NCBI GenBank assembly: GCA_030407085.1
Contig: CM059584.1
Span: forward strand, 121,186,501-121,250,500
Source of the DNA: Trichopria drosophilae
Taxonomy: Eukaryota; Arthropoda; Insecta; Hymenoptera; Diapriidae
Length of the DNA stretch: 64,000 nucleotides
Direction of reading: 5' to 3'
The translations under genes and the position numbers were made by a program. The notes beneath the pieces are model-generated. The model was not told the DNA's origin and did no database searches. It worked only from the letters and a program-made list of their open reading frames with translations. Shown here piece after piece: positions 1 to 13,737 of the stretch. How positions within the stretch are numbered: position 1 is the stretch's first letter; every line of letters starts with the position of its first letter.

Positions 1-303
1 AATTCTGTTTCTAGCAACCAAACACTTCTTTTCTGCTCATAGAATCAAACGCTGGAGAAGAAGATAGGACCTCTGCCGTAGGACCTTCCAACAATTTAAG
101 ATTATCATAATCAAAAACTATCATTCTACAGGATATTCCAATGTAAAAGTAAATGTCCATGATATACCTATTTTGCTCCATTTTTATAATATAATTTCCC
201 GTTAGCACTTCAGATTAAGGAGAAATTTTATCGATTAGTTCATTCGAACATAAGAGAAAAGGTCAGTTTTAAAGTCAAGGAATTCAATAAACATGTACTG
301 TCA

Positions 304-660
304 TCATTCTTCAATTGACATGGAGTAGTTATTTAATTGGATCTGGACTACATAAAATATCCGTGGAAGAATTGAAGGTGTTGAGTGTTGATGTGTTTCC
401 CTATTGTATTCAATAAATATGTTTTCCGTTTCTCTAAACATTTTTGCTTGGAGAACTATAAATCCTTCCATGAGTTTTTTATTCATCCATTCCATGGATT
501 CAGTCCCTTGTTCTATCGTTGACTTGTGGATGTCTCCGTTTAACATGTTACCAACTCGATGGGAGAGATACTCGATAGAGTCATGAGAACCCTTTTCTGA
601 AACTGGCAATGCATCAACAATTCAGATCTCATTATCTTCATTCATTATAAAAAAGCTGAA
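304..660 (-). pseudogene. Decayed minus-strand coding fragment, unidentified
   Basis: A frame of about 107 codons reads down to a stop at 304. It is protein-like (for example ESMEWMNKKLMEGFIVLQ, with an amphipathic helical look) but has no ATG at its start. An in-frame TGA separates it from a short ATG-started segment upstream (near 655), and a further protein-like segment upstream lies in another frame after a run of T. This pattern suggests a broken gene, perhaps of transposon origin. I do not recognise the family. A second short minus frame (11-208) follows it. Confidence 0.3.
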
Positions 661-1084
661 GTACTGATTCTTCTTATTCAGCTGAGCAACCTGGTTAGCA
701 AAATTGATTCATGATGATTGACAATGCCATCATCTTAGCAATATAGATATTCCTTCAACAACTTATCCTACGTAATGTAAAATTTGTAGACCTTCGAATG
801 ACACTGATGGTCTCCATGTATTAAGAACTTTTAGTAGTTTGTGAAATTGCATACAATATAAGAAGAAAATATAAAATTGCCTATTTAAAAGTCACCGACA
901 TTAATTAAAGACAAATCTCGCATCTCTGCACGATTGCGATGTACGAGGTACCTCAACCATTTACATTTTTTACAGACCCCTTTTTTATGGGAGATTCTTC
1001 CGTTTCGACATTGAAAGGTGGAATCTGAGTCCGCAGTGTGTATCACTCGAAATCCAAGGCGTGCTCCGGTGAATTTCATGCGAA

Positions 1085-1480
1085 ACGTTTAATAATCTCT
1101 CTGGCCGTATTCCATTCCGGACAAAGGCCACTGGCCATAAGTTAGCCACGTTGATGCGCACATCACGACGGCATGGCACTGCCGTGAAGCATTATGCCCC
1201 CATTATGCAGTATTATGTTACTATTTACGCTATGGCGAGCGAACATTTATTTGTCTTGCTCGCCTTCCACGGGTACCTTCTTGAGAGGTGCCTTAAAATT
1301 TCACCAGGAGAAGAGCATCGGACATTTGCAATAGAGATTCGTCCATCCTTCTTATCTCTCTACTGTCTGTCCGACACGTCCAGGTCTTTTTCTTCTTCTC
1401 GTACCTCAAGTTCTCACAATACCCACTACCTTATACCCGCACGAGTTCTTGTTTGTACGTAAATAAAGTGTTGTGTTTGT
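1085..1480. promoter_or_regulatory. GC-richer block, possible regulatory element
   Basis: G/C content rises sharply against flanks. The 21-bp stretch 1085-1105 matches 31889-31909 at 19 positions (core ACGTTTAAT followed by ATCTCTC and GGC). Open frames on both strands here look like composition effects. A conserved regulatory role is inferred. Confidence 0.3.
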
Positions 1481-4400
1481 TTTCAAGTGGAACCTTTACT
1501 TGAGTTCTGACGACATATGAATATACATGTACTTTTGTTGTTTGTTTATGCAGTTATCGTTTTCGAGAATCCTATGGAAAGATACTACTGAAAACTATAA
1601 AAATAACAAATGCAGACATTACATCCAGGAAACGAGTTCACATTAGATTTCGGTTATGGCCAGAGCTACGCAGAAATTACCAGATCAAATAGGACTTATT
1701 TAACTCACTTACATAACATCTTTAATATGACCTGTTGATGATCTAACATGTATCAAGATTTGACATTAGATCTCGTTTTATTTAGTTAGAAATAACATTT
1801 AAAAATCTCTGTTAATATGCTCATAATCAAAATCTAATTTCATATTACTAGACCTAAATTAATCGTGTATCTCCGTTGATCTAAAGTTTCTTTTGGCGGA
1901 CTTATGATAATGTCAATAGACCTTTTCATCTGGACCCGGAAGTGTAAAACTTCAAATTCGACTGCATGACAATCGGTCATCTTCGACAGTTGTTACAGAC
2001 AATTTGCAACCTTTTTGATTGATTTGGAAAGGTGAAAAACAGACTATCCTGGATGTAATTTGTTGAAATGAAAACTGACAAGGATCCATTTCAATATATT
2101 TCAATTTTTTCAACTTTAACGATGATTTCACAGTATTATTTAATTTCACCCCGACAGTTTGAAGATAAATTTAACCTCACGTCGAATTATCTTTTATTGA
2201 ATCAAAATAGACGACAATTGATAAAGTGACGTATTTAATCGCTTGCTGCATACGATAATTATATAGATTTCCATTGTATATTTGTAAATAAATCATTGCA
2301 CAGTGTATTTACTGTATCTTTCTAACAAATGAAGGTTGTTTCCAAGATACTCAATTATTAAAAGCTTCATTATTAAATTTAAATTGGTGAGCATAAAATA
2401 TGCGATAATTGCAAGTTTTGCTTTACCTATTTGTTCATTGATACGCAGCATGGATCAAACCAATGAAATAATAAACCAGTCATTGATTGCTACAAGGATT
2501 TGTTCAATCTTCACTATAGCACCGCTCGCTAATAGAATCAGAATTCCTGTGTGTTCATCCAAATTAAAAAAAGTGGAAATAAAAAAATAATGATCAAATT
2601 TTCTTTTGTTGTTTAGTGAAATAGTATCATCAGGCGTATCATACAACTGCTATTTCAGTAAAACAGATGTCATCATTATAAAACACGAGAAAACATAAAC
2701 TATACTGATGTTTTTTCGGTAACAAAATATAGGATTCGAAACGATCTGATTGACTCAACTGCAGTTCAAGTATCAGGGAAAGTTGAACTTGTTGATGATG
2801 GTCAAGCTGAAAATCATAAAACAGTTGATGGAAGATAATCCTGAAGCTGATGAAGAATTTATTCCATTTGAACATTTTTAACTAAAAGAGTGCAGTTTTG
2901 CTGCAGGGCGCAAAATTCAGTTCAACTCACGGAGTGTTAGAAAATGAGATTTTGAGGGTGTCTGAAAAATCCTACCGTCCCATTTTTCATAGTTTTAGAA
3001 GACTACAACTTTTAACAGGTCTTGTTACAAGACTCGCTCTCACTCTGTACTATTCGTGATTATTAGTTTACAATTAAGTGAATGAATTGGGGGTAAACTC
3101 CTTATCTCTCCAGGGTCTCGAGATCAATTTTCATTATTTACAATTTATATAACTCTACGTAATGTTGATATTTCTATGTTATTAAGTAATTTAAATCATT
3201 ATTCTTATTAGTCCTCAAAACCAAATTTTCAGTAACTTCTCACAAATGTAGCAAAACATTAATATTGATTAGAATTAGAGTAATTAACACCAGGTAACAT
3301 TTGTTGTCAATCTTTAAAGACGAAAATTTCCATATCTTTTTTAGGTGAACGACGTCAATTCCCCAAACAACCTTGGAAATATTCAATATTCCATTAAAAT
3401 CCTACAAAAAATGTGTAATACATTTTTAAGGTCATTTATATTTCTGAATTGGTACAAAACGGTTGTAATTCTGTTTTTGTTCGGAAGGAATATTTTTAAT
3501 ATAATTACTATTTCACTTTGCAACTTCTTTCACCGATGATGATGAATCGCAATATTTTATGAAGAAGTAATTAACGAATACATACATAATAAGAATACCT
3601 GAAAAGAAAAGAACAAGAATTGATTGAAACTCATTCATAGTTATGATTCACGCGGTATTATGCAGAATAATTACGTAGTTATATCGAATATTATTTCAAT
3701 AGGATCTGTAATTAAATTGTTTCGAATGAGAAAGATAATTCAATGACGATTACAAAATAAGAATCGATATTGATTAACCGCGGTGCCGTTTAATGACTAA
3801 GAAACTCGAGGAATAAATTCAATTAATTTTTTCCGATTTATATAGCACCGATTGATACTTTCTCTTACATCAGCATATATGTAAACTATTAAATAGACTT
3901 GCAGAAATAAAAGTCATTGAATTCAAATTTTGAAAAATTGAATCACCATTGCACCACACATTTATTGTTTATTTTTAACAAAAGAAATTTACTTTTTAAG
4001 TGCTTTAAATAACAGGTTGTTTCGCAAGTCAAATTTATGAAAAGTAATGCACAAAAAATAATAGAATTTTCAAAAAGCAATTGTATTTGTTTTGTTTACA
4101 ATTTTAAGATGCATTGATTTATGAAATACGCGTTTGCAGGTACGCATATTAATGAAACTATATTTAATCTTCGCAATTTTTAGATCTCATGAATAGCCAA
4201 GGTTATAAATATTGATTGATCGGCGATGATTGCAATCTTCAACCACATAGCCTTTGTTATAAACTCTCCGTATATTGCTCTCCTACAGTAAAACTAATAG
4301 TTAGTTATTACTTCATGATTATGCGAAAATAAATCGTGACTTTAATGCATGCAATTTTATGGAAATTCAATCGATTAAAATAAAGTACAGTTTTCAAATT

Positions 4401-4619
4401 TCACAGAACAATTTTTCAATGGAAGTTTTCCGATGGAAAATCCAAAATTATTATTCAGCAAAAAAAAAACGCGTGATATTCCATAGAAGGAAGTTGTTAA
4501 ATTATAGGTGCAGTGCCATAAAGTTTGAACGCTAGAATAACTCAGAGACGCCAGATTTTCAGAAAGATAAACGCGGGTGCTGCAAAAGGCATAAACTACC
4601 GACAACTGATAGATATTCC
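1481..4619. other. AT-rich intergenic DNA with one repeat fragment
   Basis: No supported gene. At about 2885-2945 the motif CAGGGCGCAAAATTC followed by CGGAGTGTTA resembles the ends of the large inverted-repeat element at 10.1-14.5 kb, so this is probably a stray fragment of the same family. Confidence 0.4.
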
Positions 4620-5060
4620 ATGTATATTCAAATAGCTCGAAAGCATGACTGAATCGCGTACTTTCAACTGCTGTAACTAGTACGTCATAGCAATTAATTC
4701 AGATAAAGAACACGAACGAGGCGCGTCCTTGCCGCGAACTACTAATCACAAACATCTCGCTGATTTATTATAAACGTAATCCGCGATTATTCTAATGCAG
4801 TGCGATAAATATCCCCTCCCATGTCAGTTGTCATCGACTTTCGAATCTATAGGTTGTTATACTTAAATTAATGACCTAGCGCGTGCTTACAAGGCAGTTT
4901 AAAAAATTAAGTTTTTTTTTATTGAATAAATTATGGAAACTGGGGGTTGATTCCGTATCCCAATAACTTCGTGCGATCGTGTCGCGTTGATAGCGCCGAT
5001 TAATGGAACCAATAACGGCAGTTCATAAATTTTACGGAACAAAAAGCGAGACTAACCTTT
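4620..5060. promoter_or_regulatory. GC-richer block, possible enhancer
   Basis: A cluster of CpG-containing sequence (GAGGCGCGTCCTTGCCGCG near 4720) amid homeodomain-like TAATTA/TTAAT sites and a TACGTCA site. No coding pattern. Function inferred from composition only. Confidence 0.25.
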
Positions 5061-6299
5061 TGGCGAAGAAATACGATCTTGTTTTCTGAGTTTAGTCCCC
5101 GATATTCTTCACTGAGTACTAAATGATTCCTAGTTAGTAAGACTTAACTAATTGCGGTTTGATGGACCGCTTCTAAGGTAGCCGAAACTAGGTACAAGTT
5201 AGTAGGTACAAGTTAGTATAGTACTTTGAATAACTTTTAGAGAAAATATGAATGGCTATCACGGCATACTCCAATGCTCGACTATTAGGTACTAAGTAAC
5301 GCACCAGGAACGTCTTATTTACCTTTTAATTACCAAGGATACAACAATTTAATATTCATAAAGTTTAGTGGCTCGTTGTATTCATCTTATAAGCATATTT
5401 GTAATTTTTTGTAAACAGCTATATCTAAAATTGTCAAAGAGACAGAAAACATACTATAATAGGACCTAAACTTTATAATCTTTTTTGCTATCTTAGCATT
5501 GTCATATAGTGAGCTCAATTATTTTTAGATCGTTATACAATCCATCTAAAAAAGTAAGTTTAGTTATTTCCATTCCTATTTAGCGCTTCGTGTCGTATGC
5601 AACATATCATCTGATTATTAAATATCGATTGAATTGTTTAAAGATATTACAATAAATGACGTAAATTTTCGATTAGTGGCGTAGCTTATTAGCGAGAACA
5701 ATCGGCCTGAAATTGAAAGATCTTCAATTCAATTCCCCGTGAAGTTAACCTCAAACTTGGTCCTATTTGTTTTTAATAATTATGAGCGATAAAAAAATCG
5801 ATCATTTCCATAATTTCACAACAATTGCATTTTTTCTAATATATTTTAGTATAATTGTGCAGACAAGTTTCTGATTTGAAGAAACATAGGAAAGACTTCA
5901 GTATTCTTTCCATATTCCTAACAAACATAATAAATCATATTACTTGAAGTGAACGTCACTAACCAAATTAATTTTTAAAACATTCACTTTTGGGTAAGGT
6001 CTTAAAATGGTCCTTGTTTGGATGAATTTTTATAAAACAAAAAATAATTCTAGGTCAAAATCTAGAGACACATTAAAAAAATAGTGGTGCAAGAATACAA
6101 AGAATTGCCAAATAACCCTGAGCTAAATCGATCCAGGGCATCAGATTTAGAACGTTATAAATCGAAATATCAGAAAAATTTGTCTAAGAAACCAGCTTGC
6201 AGAACTCGTAGTTCTATTATTGCATAGGAATTCCCATTAATGACAATACTTGATAATATTTCATTGTTTTCTTACCTTCGCACTTCAAATCGTGACATA
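5061..6299. other. AT-rich intergenic DNA
   Basis: No gene seen. A short duplicated GGTACAAGTTAGTA appears at about 5190-5220. Confidence 0.4.
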
Positions 6300-6650
6300 C
6301 AATCGAAACAATGATAAAAAAGTCGGGTGCATTCTAATGAAACAGCAATAGAGGTGAGGAAACAATCCCTTCGGACACATCGAGACATAAGGAATTACGC
6401 GCATAAGGCTCACCTTGCCACGCCTCGAAGACCTTATCGGTTCACTCTAATCGAATTGTTCTACGAGTGATCCAGAGAATGCGACCAATCCGTAAGCGTT
6501 CGGCCCTTTCGCACTTTCACATTCTCTTAGAGTGCAATTAGATTAATGATTGCACACTGCGTTCGAGCAGCGCTTTCCTACGCGTTAAAAACGTATTTCG
6601 AGGTCACGATTGAAGAAATTGGGACGAACGTGCATGGTAATCTCGACTCG
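6300..6650. promoter_or_regulatory. GC-richer block, possible enhancer
   Basis: About 350 bases of balanced composition with a GATA-type CCTTATCGG, homeodomain-type CAATTAGATTAATGATTG (about 6535) and several CpGs. All frames are interrupted. It resembles the other islands in this window. Confidence 0.3.
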
Positions 6651-8699
6651 TTTGTGGAATTTAAAATTATCAATTTTTAATTAATTTTTATTTCATACAA
6701 CTTGAAACGAGAAATGTGACTATGGTCAACAGCTCAGATATTCAACGCGAATCATTTTATTACAATAGGTTATAATTCCAAACATAGGATGAGGTGGTAA
6801 AGTGCGTGAGAAAAAGCCATAAATTCCATCATCCTCAATATTTTTTGTCAAAAGAAGATGTGAGCTTATGAAAATATCAAAAAGTGAACCTGAAACTTGT
6901 GACACGGTCAATTTATTATTTTGTCAATTACGCGTTTATATCGAGACATTGAGCGGCGTGCGAAGAAAAAATAACCTTTTGATGCTGATCCTTGGCAAGT
7001 AATGGCTTTACAGCTTCTCGTACCTGATTTATTATACGCCGTTTAATGAAGACAATTTTATGGTTAATTTTTTTTAAGGATGCTCGAAATATTTTCTCTA
7101 CATGGCGTGAACTGCTGAAGGTTCAGCAATAGGAATTTCATGGGCAAGTGATTTTACTGAATGGAGTAATTGCAAAAAATAATTACGTTATCGAAGAATC
7201 CGTGTTTTAAATAACTTTATAACTATAGTTGTGGGTACAGGTTAAGTTGTTTGATCAAGAAATTGAATATATTTAATATTTGTTCTTTTATGTTGTGGAG
7301 AAATTATTACGGTGGGTATTCATTAATGGAAATTGCACCGTAAACTTGTCTTCATTAAAAACTGAATTGTAAATCTGCTTTTGGAAGTTGCAGATGATAA
7401 CGACTGGAATTTTTATACTGTACTATAATAAGACTCAGACAGTGCATATGTTATTGTCATGTTTTTATGATTGGGAAAACAACATTGGTTTTATTGAAAT
7501 CGCGTTTAATAATGTAGTATTTTTCTTAACCCATCCGATATTTAGAACATTTCTTAGGTTTAAGATTACGAATGTAGTCAGTAGATGTTTGTATCATTTG
7601 AAGCACCAACTTAATAAAAATTTCAGGTTTACTTAGAACTATCAGTTATATTATTTGTCGGAATTAACTATATTCAATAATCCACCAAAATTGTCTGGCC
7701 ATAGTAACTTTAAATACCTAACCTATGCAAATATTGAGATGGTAAAAGATGCTTAAAATGATGGAATTTGTTGAAATGTAGGGAAGATATACTGATCGAA
7801 ATATTTCTAGGAAATTCATTGAATTCATTGAACTTTACTATTGAATGCTGCATTTCGGCTGACAATTTGATTGGATCAAGCTGTTGATAAGATAGAAGTA
7901 CTGGAGCTCCTCATAGTTTTTCCAGATTGTGCGTCATTTAGTTGTCGAATTATACTTTGATTCCTATACTTCAGGACTAGTATTCTAAAATTGAAGAACA
8001 CATCCGCCTTATCAAATCTCTTATAATCTATAGTTGCTTTTAACGTTTACGTACTGGAAGAAAATGAATGACTTCTTTTGAGACAATATTTTGTTTAACT
8101 TCATTACTCCCTTGCATTTCGATTTGTGAAAGATTGATGGTGATTGATATTATGAAAAGCGAAAACAACATTTAGGCGATGACTACCAATTTCAGTAGAC
8201 CTATTCCAAGGTCTGAACATGACGAAGCTGTTGAAAATGGAACTGCTGGAGCTAGTCGGTGCCAGAATGCAGACTACCTTTGGAATAATAAATAGAAAAG
8301 TCCTAAAAAACGTGGATGAAGATGTCTTACGACACCATCTAACGTCAACACCTTAGTATGGTCATCAGATTTCATAATACGAAATTCAAGTCGATCAAAC
8401 TATCGTCCCAAAAGTAAAGTAACTGGTTCTGTTCAAAAATAGAACAGCCAAATAGAAACGACCACTACTTTTTTCATAAATACAAATTAACAATCTAATG
8501 ATAAATATTATCCTAAGTTAGCATGCTCCCATACGATCATCATGACGTAGTCATTTCTGAAGGAGGTGCAACCGACTTCATTCCGTTAAGTCGATCAATT
8601 GTTAGTACCGAACTTTTTCCTTCAAAACTCAGCCTTGAACTCCTGCATGTCATTCGCAAATTCTGAGATACCAGTAAAACAACTTGAAATGCAAATTTA
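6651..8699. other. AT-rich intergenic DNA
   Basis: About 2 kb without a supported gene, repeat or regulatory signature. The open frames (for example 6726-6911 and 7388-7636) lack coding character. Confidence 0.4.
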
Positions 8700-9350
8700 T
8701 ATACTAGTTAATTTTCTTCATCGGCGAACGCAGCATACCTGAATAGGATTCGACACGGCTGACATCAGCTTTTTAGTGCGAGGTAGGTAAAGTGTAAAAA
8801 AGCTCTATAGAAATTCGCGTGAAGAAAACAATCGATCAATCTGTGCTATTGCTATCGACACATATATATCTACGCCTGTCTGGCTTTCGCCCAGTCAGCA
8901 TCGCGTGGCCAGCTTGCGGAATGTTTGCGGGAAATAATAATATCTGAGGCGAGAATAAAAATGAGACCTGGGGAGTACATGACGATAATGTGGACAACGT
9001 ATGTACTGGCAGATACTCGAAGATAGCGTAGAAATTCGCGTCTCTTTCCAGATCGAAAGATCGCAGGACAATGATAGCCAAGTACTGCCCACCTCGCTTC
9101 CATAATGGCAATAGCGCATGGCAATCGTAACGCGACTTTATTACCGCGTTCCCTATATACAAGTTATACGGTACTGGGGATTTCTCCAGCGTGGGCGATC
9201 GGTCCTAACGTCGTCGCACCTAAGAATATTATTATTCTTATTATTAGCCAGCAGCCCGTAGGTTCGAGCGATATTCCGGTACGTCGTAAAGTTGACTTTT
9301 TTATTAATTGCACTTGTAATCATCCCGGTTTATTCTGGGATGCATAATTA
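8700..9350. promoter_or_regulatory. GC-richer block, possible enhancer
   Basis: About 650 bases with raised G/C. Overlapping open frames on both strands (108, 84, 74 and 80 codons) disagree with each other and share no splice structure, so they reflect composition. A regulatory role is inferred. Confidence 0.3.
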
Positions 9351-10128
9351 TTGGTAATTGAAGTAATTCTATCGACGACATTTAAGTTAAAACTGCCTAC
9401 ATCGACGAAAAAAAAATTTCTTTTCGATGTTCTACGAATTTTGCATAAATTCTTATACTTGGACATTTTCTTTTTAAATACCTACAGGTTCTTCTCCGGA
9501 GAATGCAGTTGCATAAATTTATTTTATTATTGGTGTAATTTAGGGATGGACATTAGTAAAAAGAGATAAGGTCCAAATTAATAAGGTGATAAGATATTGT
9601 TCAACTGGTATTTTTTGCGCATGTTTAGTCTTTTTTATGTGATGCGGAACTGCGGCTATTTAAGTATATTAAATTGAAAACAATCTATGTGACAAATTTA
9701 ACTACCGTTAAGTCGTAGACTTGAAAGTAGAGATTACTTTTTTAGTCAAGTAATTCTTTTTGCTTTCCGCAGGTGCTTATTGAAACCGTTTGTTTTTAAA
9801 TTAGATTAGACGATAGTGGTATTAAGTTTTTATAAATCAAGTGACTGTTTTTAATAAAATTTTATTTATTTACGGTTTCTACAATAAAACAGAAAAATAT
9901 ACGTACAATATAACAATTTTTGTGGGTGCTACAATAAAATAAAATTTTATAATCCCACAACTTCTCTTTTTATTAAAAAATTGATTAAAAACCAAGTACA
10001 TCTGAGTGCAATAAATATCGAAGTAATCGAAAAGAATGAATTTCTTCAATATTGGAAATGAATTATTGCAGCATCAAAAACGTATTATTTTTCAAAAATT
10101 CAATGATTTGTGTTCTGATATCTGATAC

Positions 10129-10948
10129 ATATGATATTGTTTAATAAAATAGGCGTGGGGCTCGATAATTTACTCCCGAAAAGTTTACTGTAGGGCGCAA
10201 AATCGACTTCTACTCCCGGAGTATTAAACAATGCATAAACATTGCTGAAGTAAGTTCTTTATTGATGTTTTCACACATTTTTAGGAAAATAGAGTAAAAC
10301 GTTTGCAATTTGTGATAATAATGGAATTTTCAGAATAGGCACGCTAAAATAAATGCTTCAATCTATGGTTAATCACTACTTTTTGAGTAAAACTTATTGT
10401 ATAATATGCTTTCTCATAATTTAACTAAAACTGTAAAATGTAAATGATTTCTGCAGGTGAATGTTTCTAACTCGGGGATAATATAGTTGATAAAAATATA
10501 ATAAATTAGATTACAATTTTCATCTTAGATTGCATTTTCATATAACAGTACAATGGATGTAAAAATGTAAATTATTTCAGTTTTAAAACTTTTTTGTATT
10601 CGGCGTTACGTTACAATCAATATGAACGTCTTTCATATTTTTTTCAATTGTAACAGTCTTTTTATAATAAAGTATTACTTCATAACTGCAAATGAATTAT
10701 TTGTAAATGATTGTTTACTATTGAAAATGTTATTTGGAAGGTTTTTATTAGGACATTTAAGAACATTTTGTAGTATAAATGAGGCGTTGAAATGAAAAAC
10801 ACGAAAAACTGTTTCTAAGAAAAATAACAAAAATGATTGTATTGTAACAATGAGGATTTCTTGCTTGAGAAAAAAGAAATCATTTCCATGATTTATCCAA
10901 ATTAAGGTCTTCTAGTATTAAAAATATTATTTAAGAAATAGAGGGGGA
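10129..10948 (+). repeat. Left inverted arm of the 4.4-kb element
   Basis: Pairs with 13738-14547. Aligned blocks include 10160-10440 with about 14250-14520, 10520-10600 with about 14060-14130, and 10640-10940 with about 13740-14050. Confidence 0.75.
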
Positions 10949-13737
10949 TCAGCTTATTAGTATAATTTTATAAACCGCGGTGAGTTTTTCTTTCATTTTC
11001 TAAATTCTGTTTCTAATACCAAGAGAATAACAAGTGAGACAAAATAAAATCACTTAACAATAGAGCAATGTTGTAAGATTGCTTGAAGATGATAAGTCAA
11101 TACTCAAAAAGAGTCGTTCTTTTCAACCGTAAATTATTTGAAAATTTGAAAATTTTGCTTCCTATTTTGTGTTTGAAACGGCAATCAAACAACCATCACC
11201 AAACCGCTCAATCTTTAATTTCGTGAGACTGGGGATGGGAGACATAGGTTCATATGATTTAAATAGGAATCCTAACCTTAAAACTAGAATCATGCAAATC
11301 AATAATGCCTGAATTGTATCTAATTCAATACGAGGCAGTAGATTTTGAAGATAGTAAATTATAATATTCTGCTAAATCTACTCAAAGAATCCAGAGATGA
11401 ATATAGTTTTTGATGAATCAGCTGATGAACCCCGTATAAGTTTTCGTATATAAATGTTAAAATATAAGGCTGGGTTTTTTCGTGTACGTAATGCCCTTAT
11501 GCAATTCACATATTTTGATATGTGAGACCTCCAACGATAGTAATCGATATCGAGTCACCTTACCACAAGTAATATGGAAAATTTGTTACGAAATTTACAA
11601 ATTGACCTCACAATATAACAAATGACACTCAAATTTTTCTTTTCAAAATAATTATTGTTCTGGTAAGAATTGTGAAATTGTATTGGAATGCTCTTTCTTA
11701 CAAAAATTTAAAAAAAATGGAATGTAGCTTCTTACCCTAAATTTCAAACTAACTTGCAGGAACTTTCCGGTAGAAAATTCTCGCTCAGAAAACCTGTTTT
11801 AAAAAACAAGTACACCTCAGTAAAATAAATAAAGATTTAACACAAAAGTCGATGAAATTTCAATATTATGAATCACTAAAGCATACAAAATTAAACGCGT
11901 TTATCGAATTTCATGATTACTTCAGTGCAGAAATATTGACGTCAAATATAACTTTTATCACAAGTACGAAATGGTACGAGCATATAAATATATTTTATAA
12001 ATATCTTCATAATTAAAAAAAATCTTTAAAAATGGAAATCTGGCAATTGTATGACTTCTGACGTCAGGTTTGTCAGTGTTCAAGTGTCAGGTTTTGAGAT
12101 ATCCACATATCACTCCCTGCCCGAAGTGGAATCTGCCTATGTACAAATTAATTACGTAAAATAGTGTAGCAGTAAAATAATCTAAAATATTTCAGTATGA
12201 TTAAAATTATACTATTTTATTCCCAACTAAACTTAATGTGTTTATTAAACACACTGAGATTAATTTCTATATCATATGCTCTAAACATTTTTTAAAACAT
12301 TTTTGAAAACTCATGGTACATGGAGTGAAAGTTAACTCTTAAAGACTGAAAATACACTCAACCAATAGTAACATTTTACTCCAAGAAATGTAGTTAGTTC
12401 AGGTATCGTTGAGTGGTGAACCTGAATGTAATAAAAAGAGCTACTTCTTTAGTTAGATAAACCAAGCTGATGTAGTTTAAATTTACGTAATTTTATTAAA
12501 GTTAATGATTACTAGTATAAGTTACCCAAATATTTAGGTGATATATGTATTTTTATTCACATTCGCTATGCTAATTTCTACCATTCACTCCCTCAACTTG
12601 CCTTTAAATGCTTTAAAATAGTTGATGCAACTAAAGAAATGCAGATGACGACGCGTTGAAAACTATTCTAATTTACTAAGAATCTTATTCAATGCAAACA
12701 GACAGTATTCTTATTTACTAGTGCATTTTATTTTATGACATCTTGGTGAGTTATCGATTTTCAAATTTGATTAAAAATCGACGTTTTACAATGAATACTG
12801 CACATTTAATTCTGTTAGCATTCTATTACTGTTGTGCTAATATCAAAATGGTTCACGCAAATTTTGTTTTGATTTATCGAGTTGCACATAATCGAATTTG
12901 GAAGATTTTTATTACTGGAGATAATGATAACAAGACTTAAGTTAAGAAGTCCTAAGATTTTAAGTCGACAATGATTAATATGACTTTTTATGTCAAAGTA
13001 ATATTTGAGACGTTGGGGTACAATACCTGCCATGTCCTAAAAAATAAAAAATTAAGACAAACACAAATTTGCAATATTTTTTAACTTTTTTAGATGTTCT
13101 AAGTTTTAAAAAAAGCTACAATAATTTTTAAAAAATAGATTATTTATAATAGATTAATTAATTTGCGTTGTAAACAAAAAAAGGCAAGTCCATAAATTTA
13201 TCAAGTCATTATTTAATTATGAAAAATACATACCAAAATATTCCTGACACGAATCTTTAATACGCATTTCAAAAATTGCATTTTCGTATTCTCTAAATAT
13301 ATCAGAGTGAAAATTCACTCTTTCTCAGGTGAAAACTGATGCCTTTCTAGTGAACAAGAGAATTGTCTCAAATTTGAGGGTATATTTTCACCCCAAGTAG
13401 ATTAGGTATTTTCTCCATAAAGAAATAATATTTCACTCAACAACAGTCAGCCACCATTTTAAGCTATTCTAATTTTGAAGCACTACAAAATTTAGAAACT
13501 GTATAATAGTATCTGTAACTTACTGTAGTATTGTTGACAAATCAAATCACTCATACAAAAAAAAGACACTCTTTCACCAGAGTTGCTCAATGTTCACTCC
13601 GTGTCTTAAAAATCGGTTTTTTATAAACCACATTTCTTCTGCTTTTTTTTTTATAAATTTATGTCCAAAGAAATGTATTTCAAAAAGTGCCAAGGAATGA
13701 GGAACAATTAGCCAAGTCCATAATTTACATCAAAACC

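Noticed and set aside
8836..9347. Four overlapping open frames on both strands
   Set aside because: They contradict one another, show no family signature and sit in a GC-richer island where stops are rarer.
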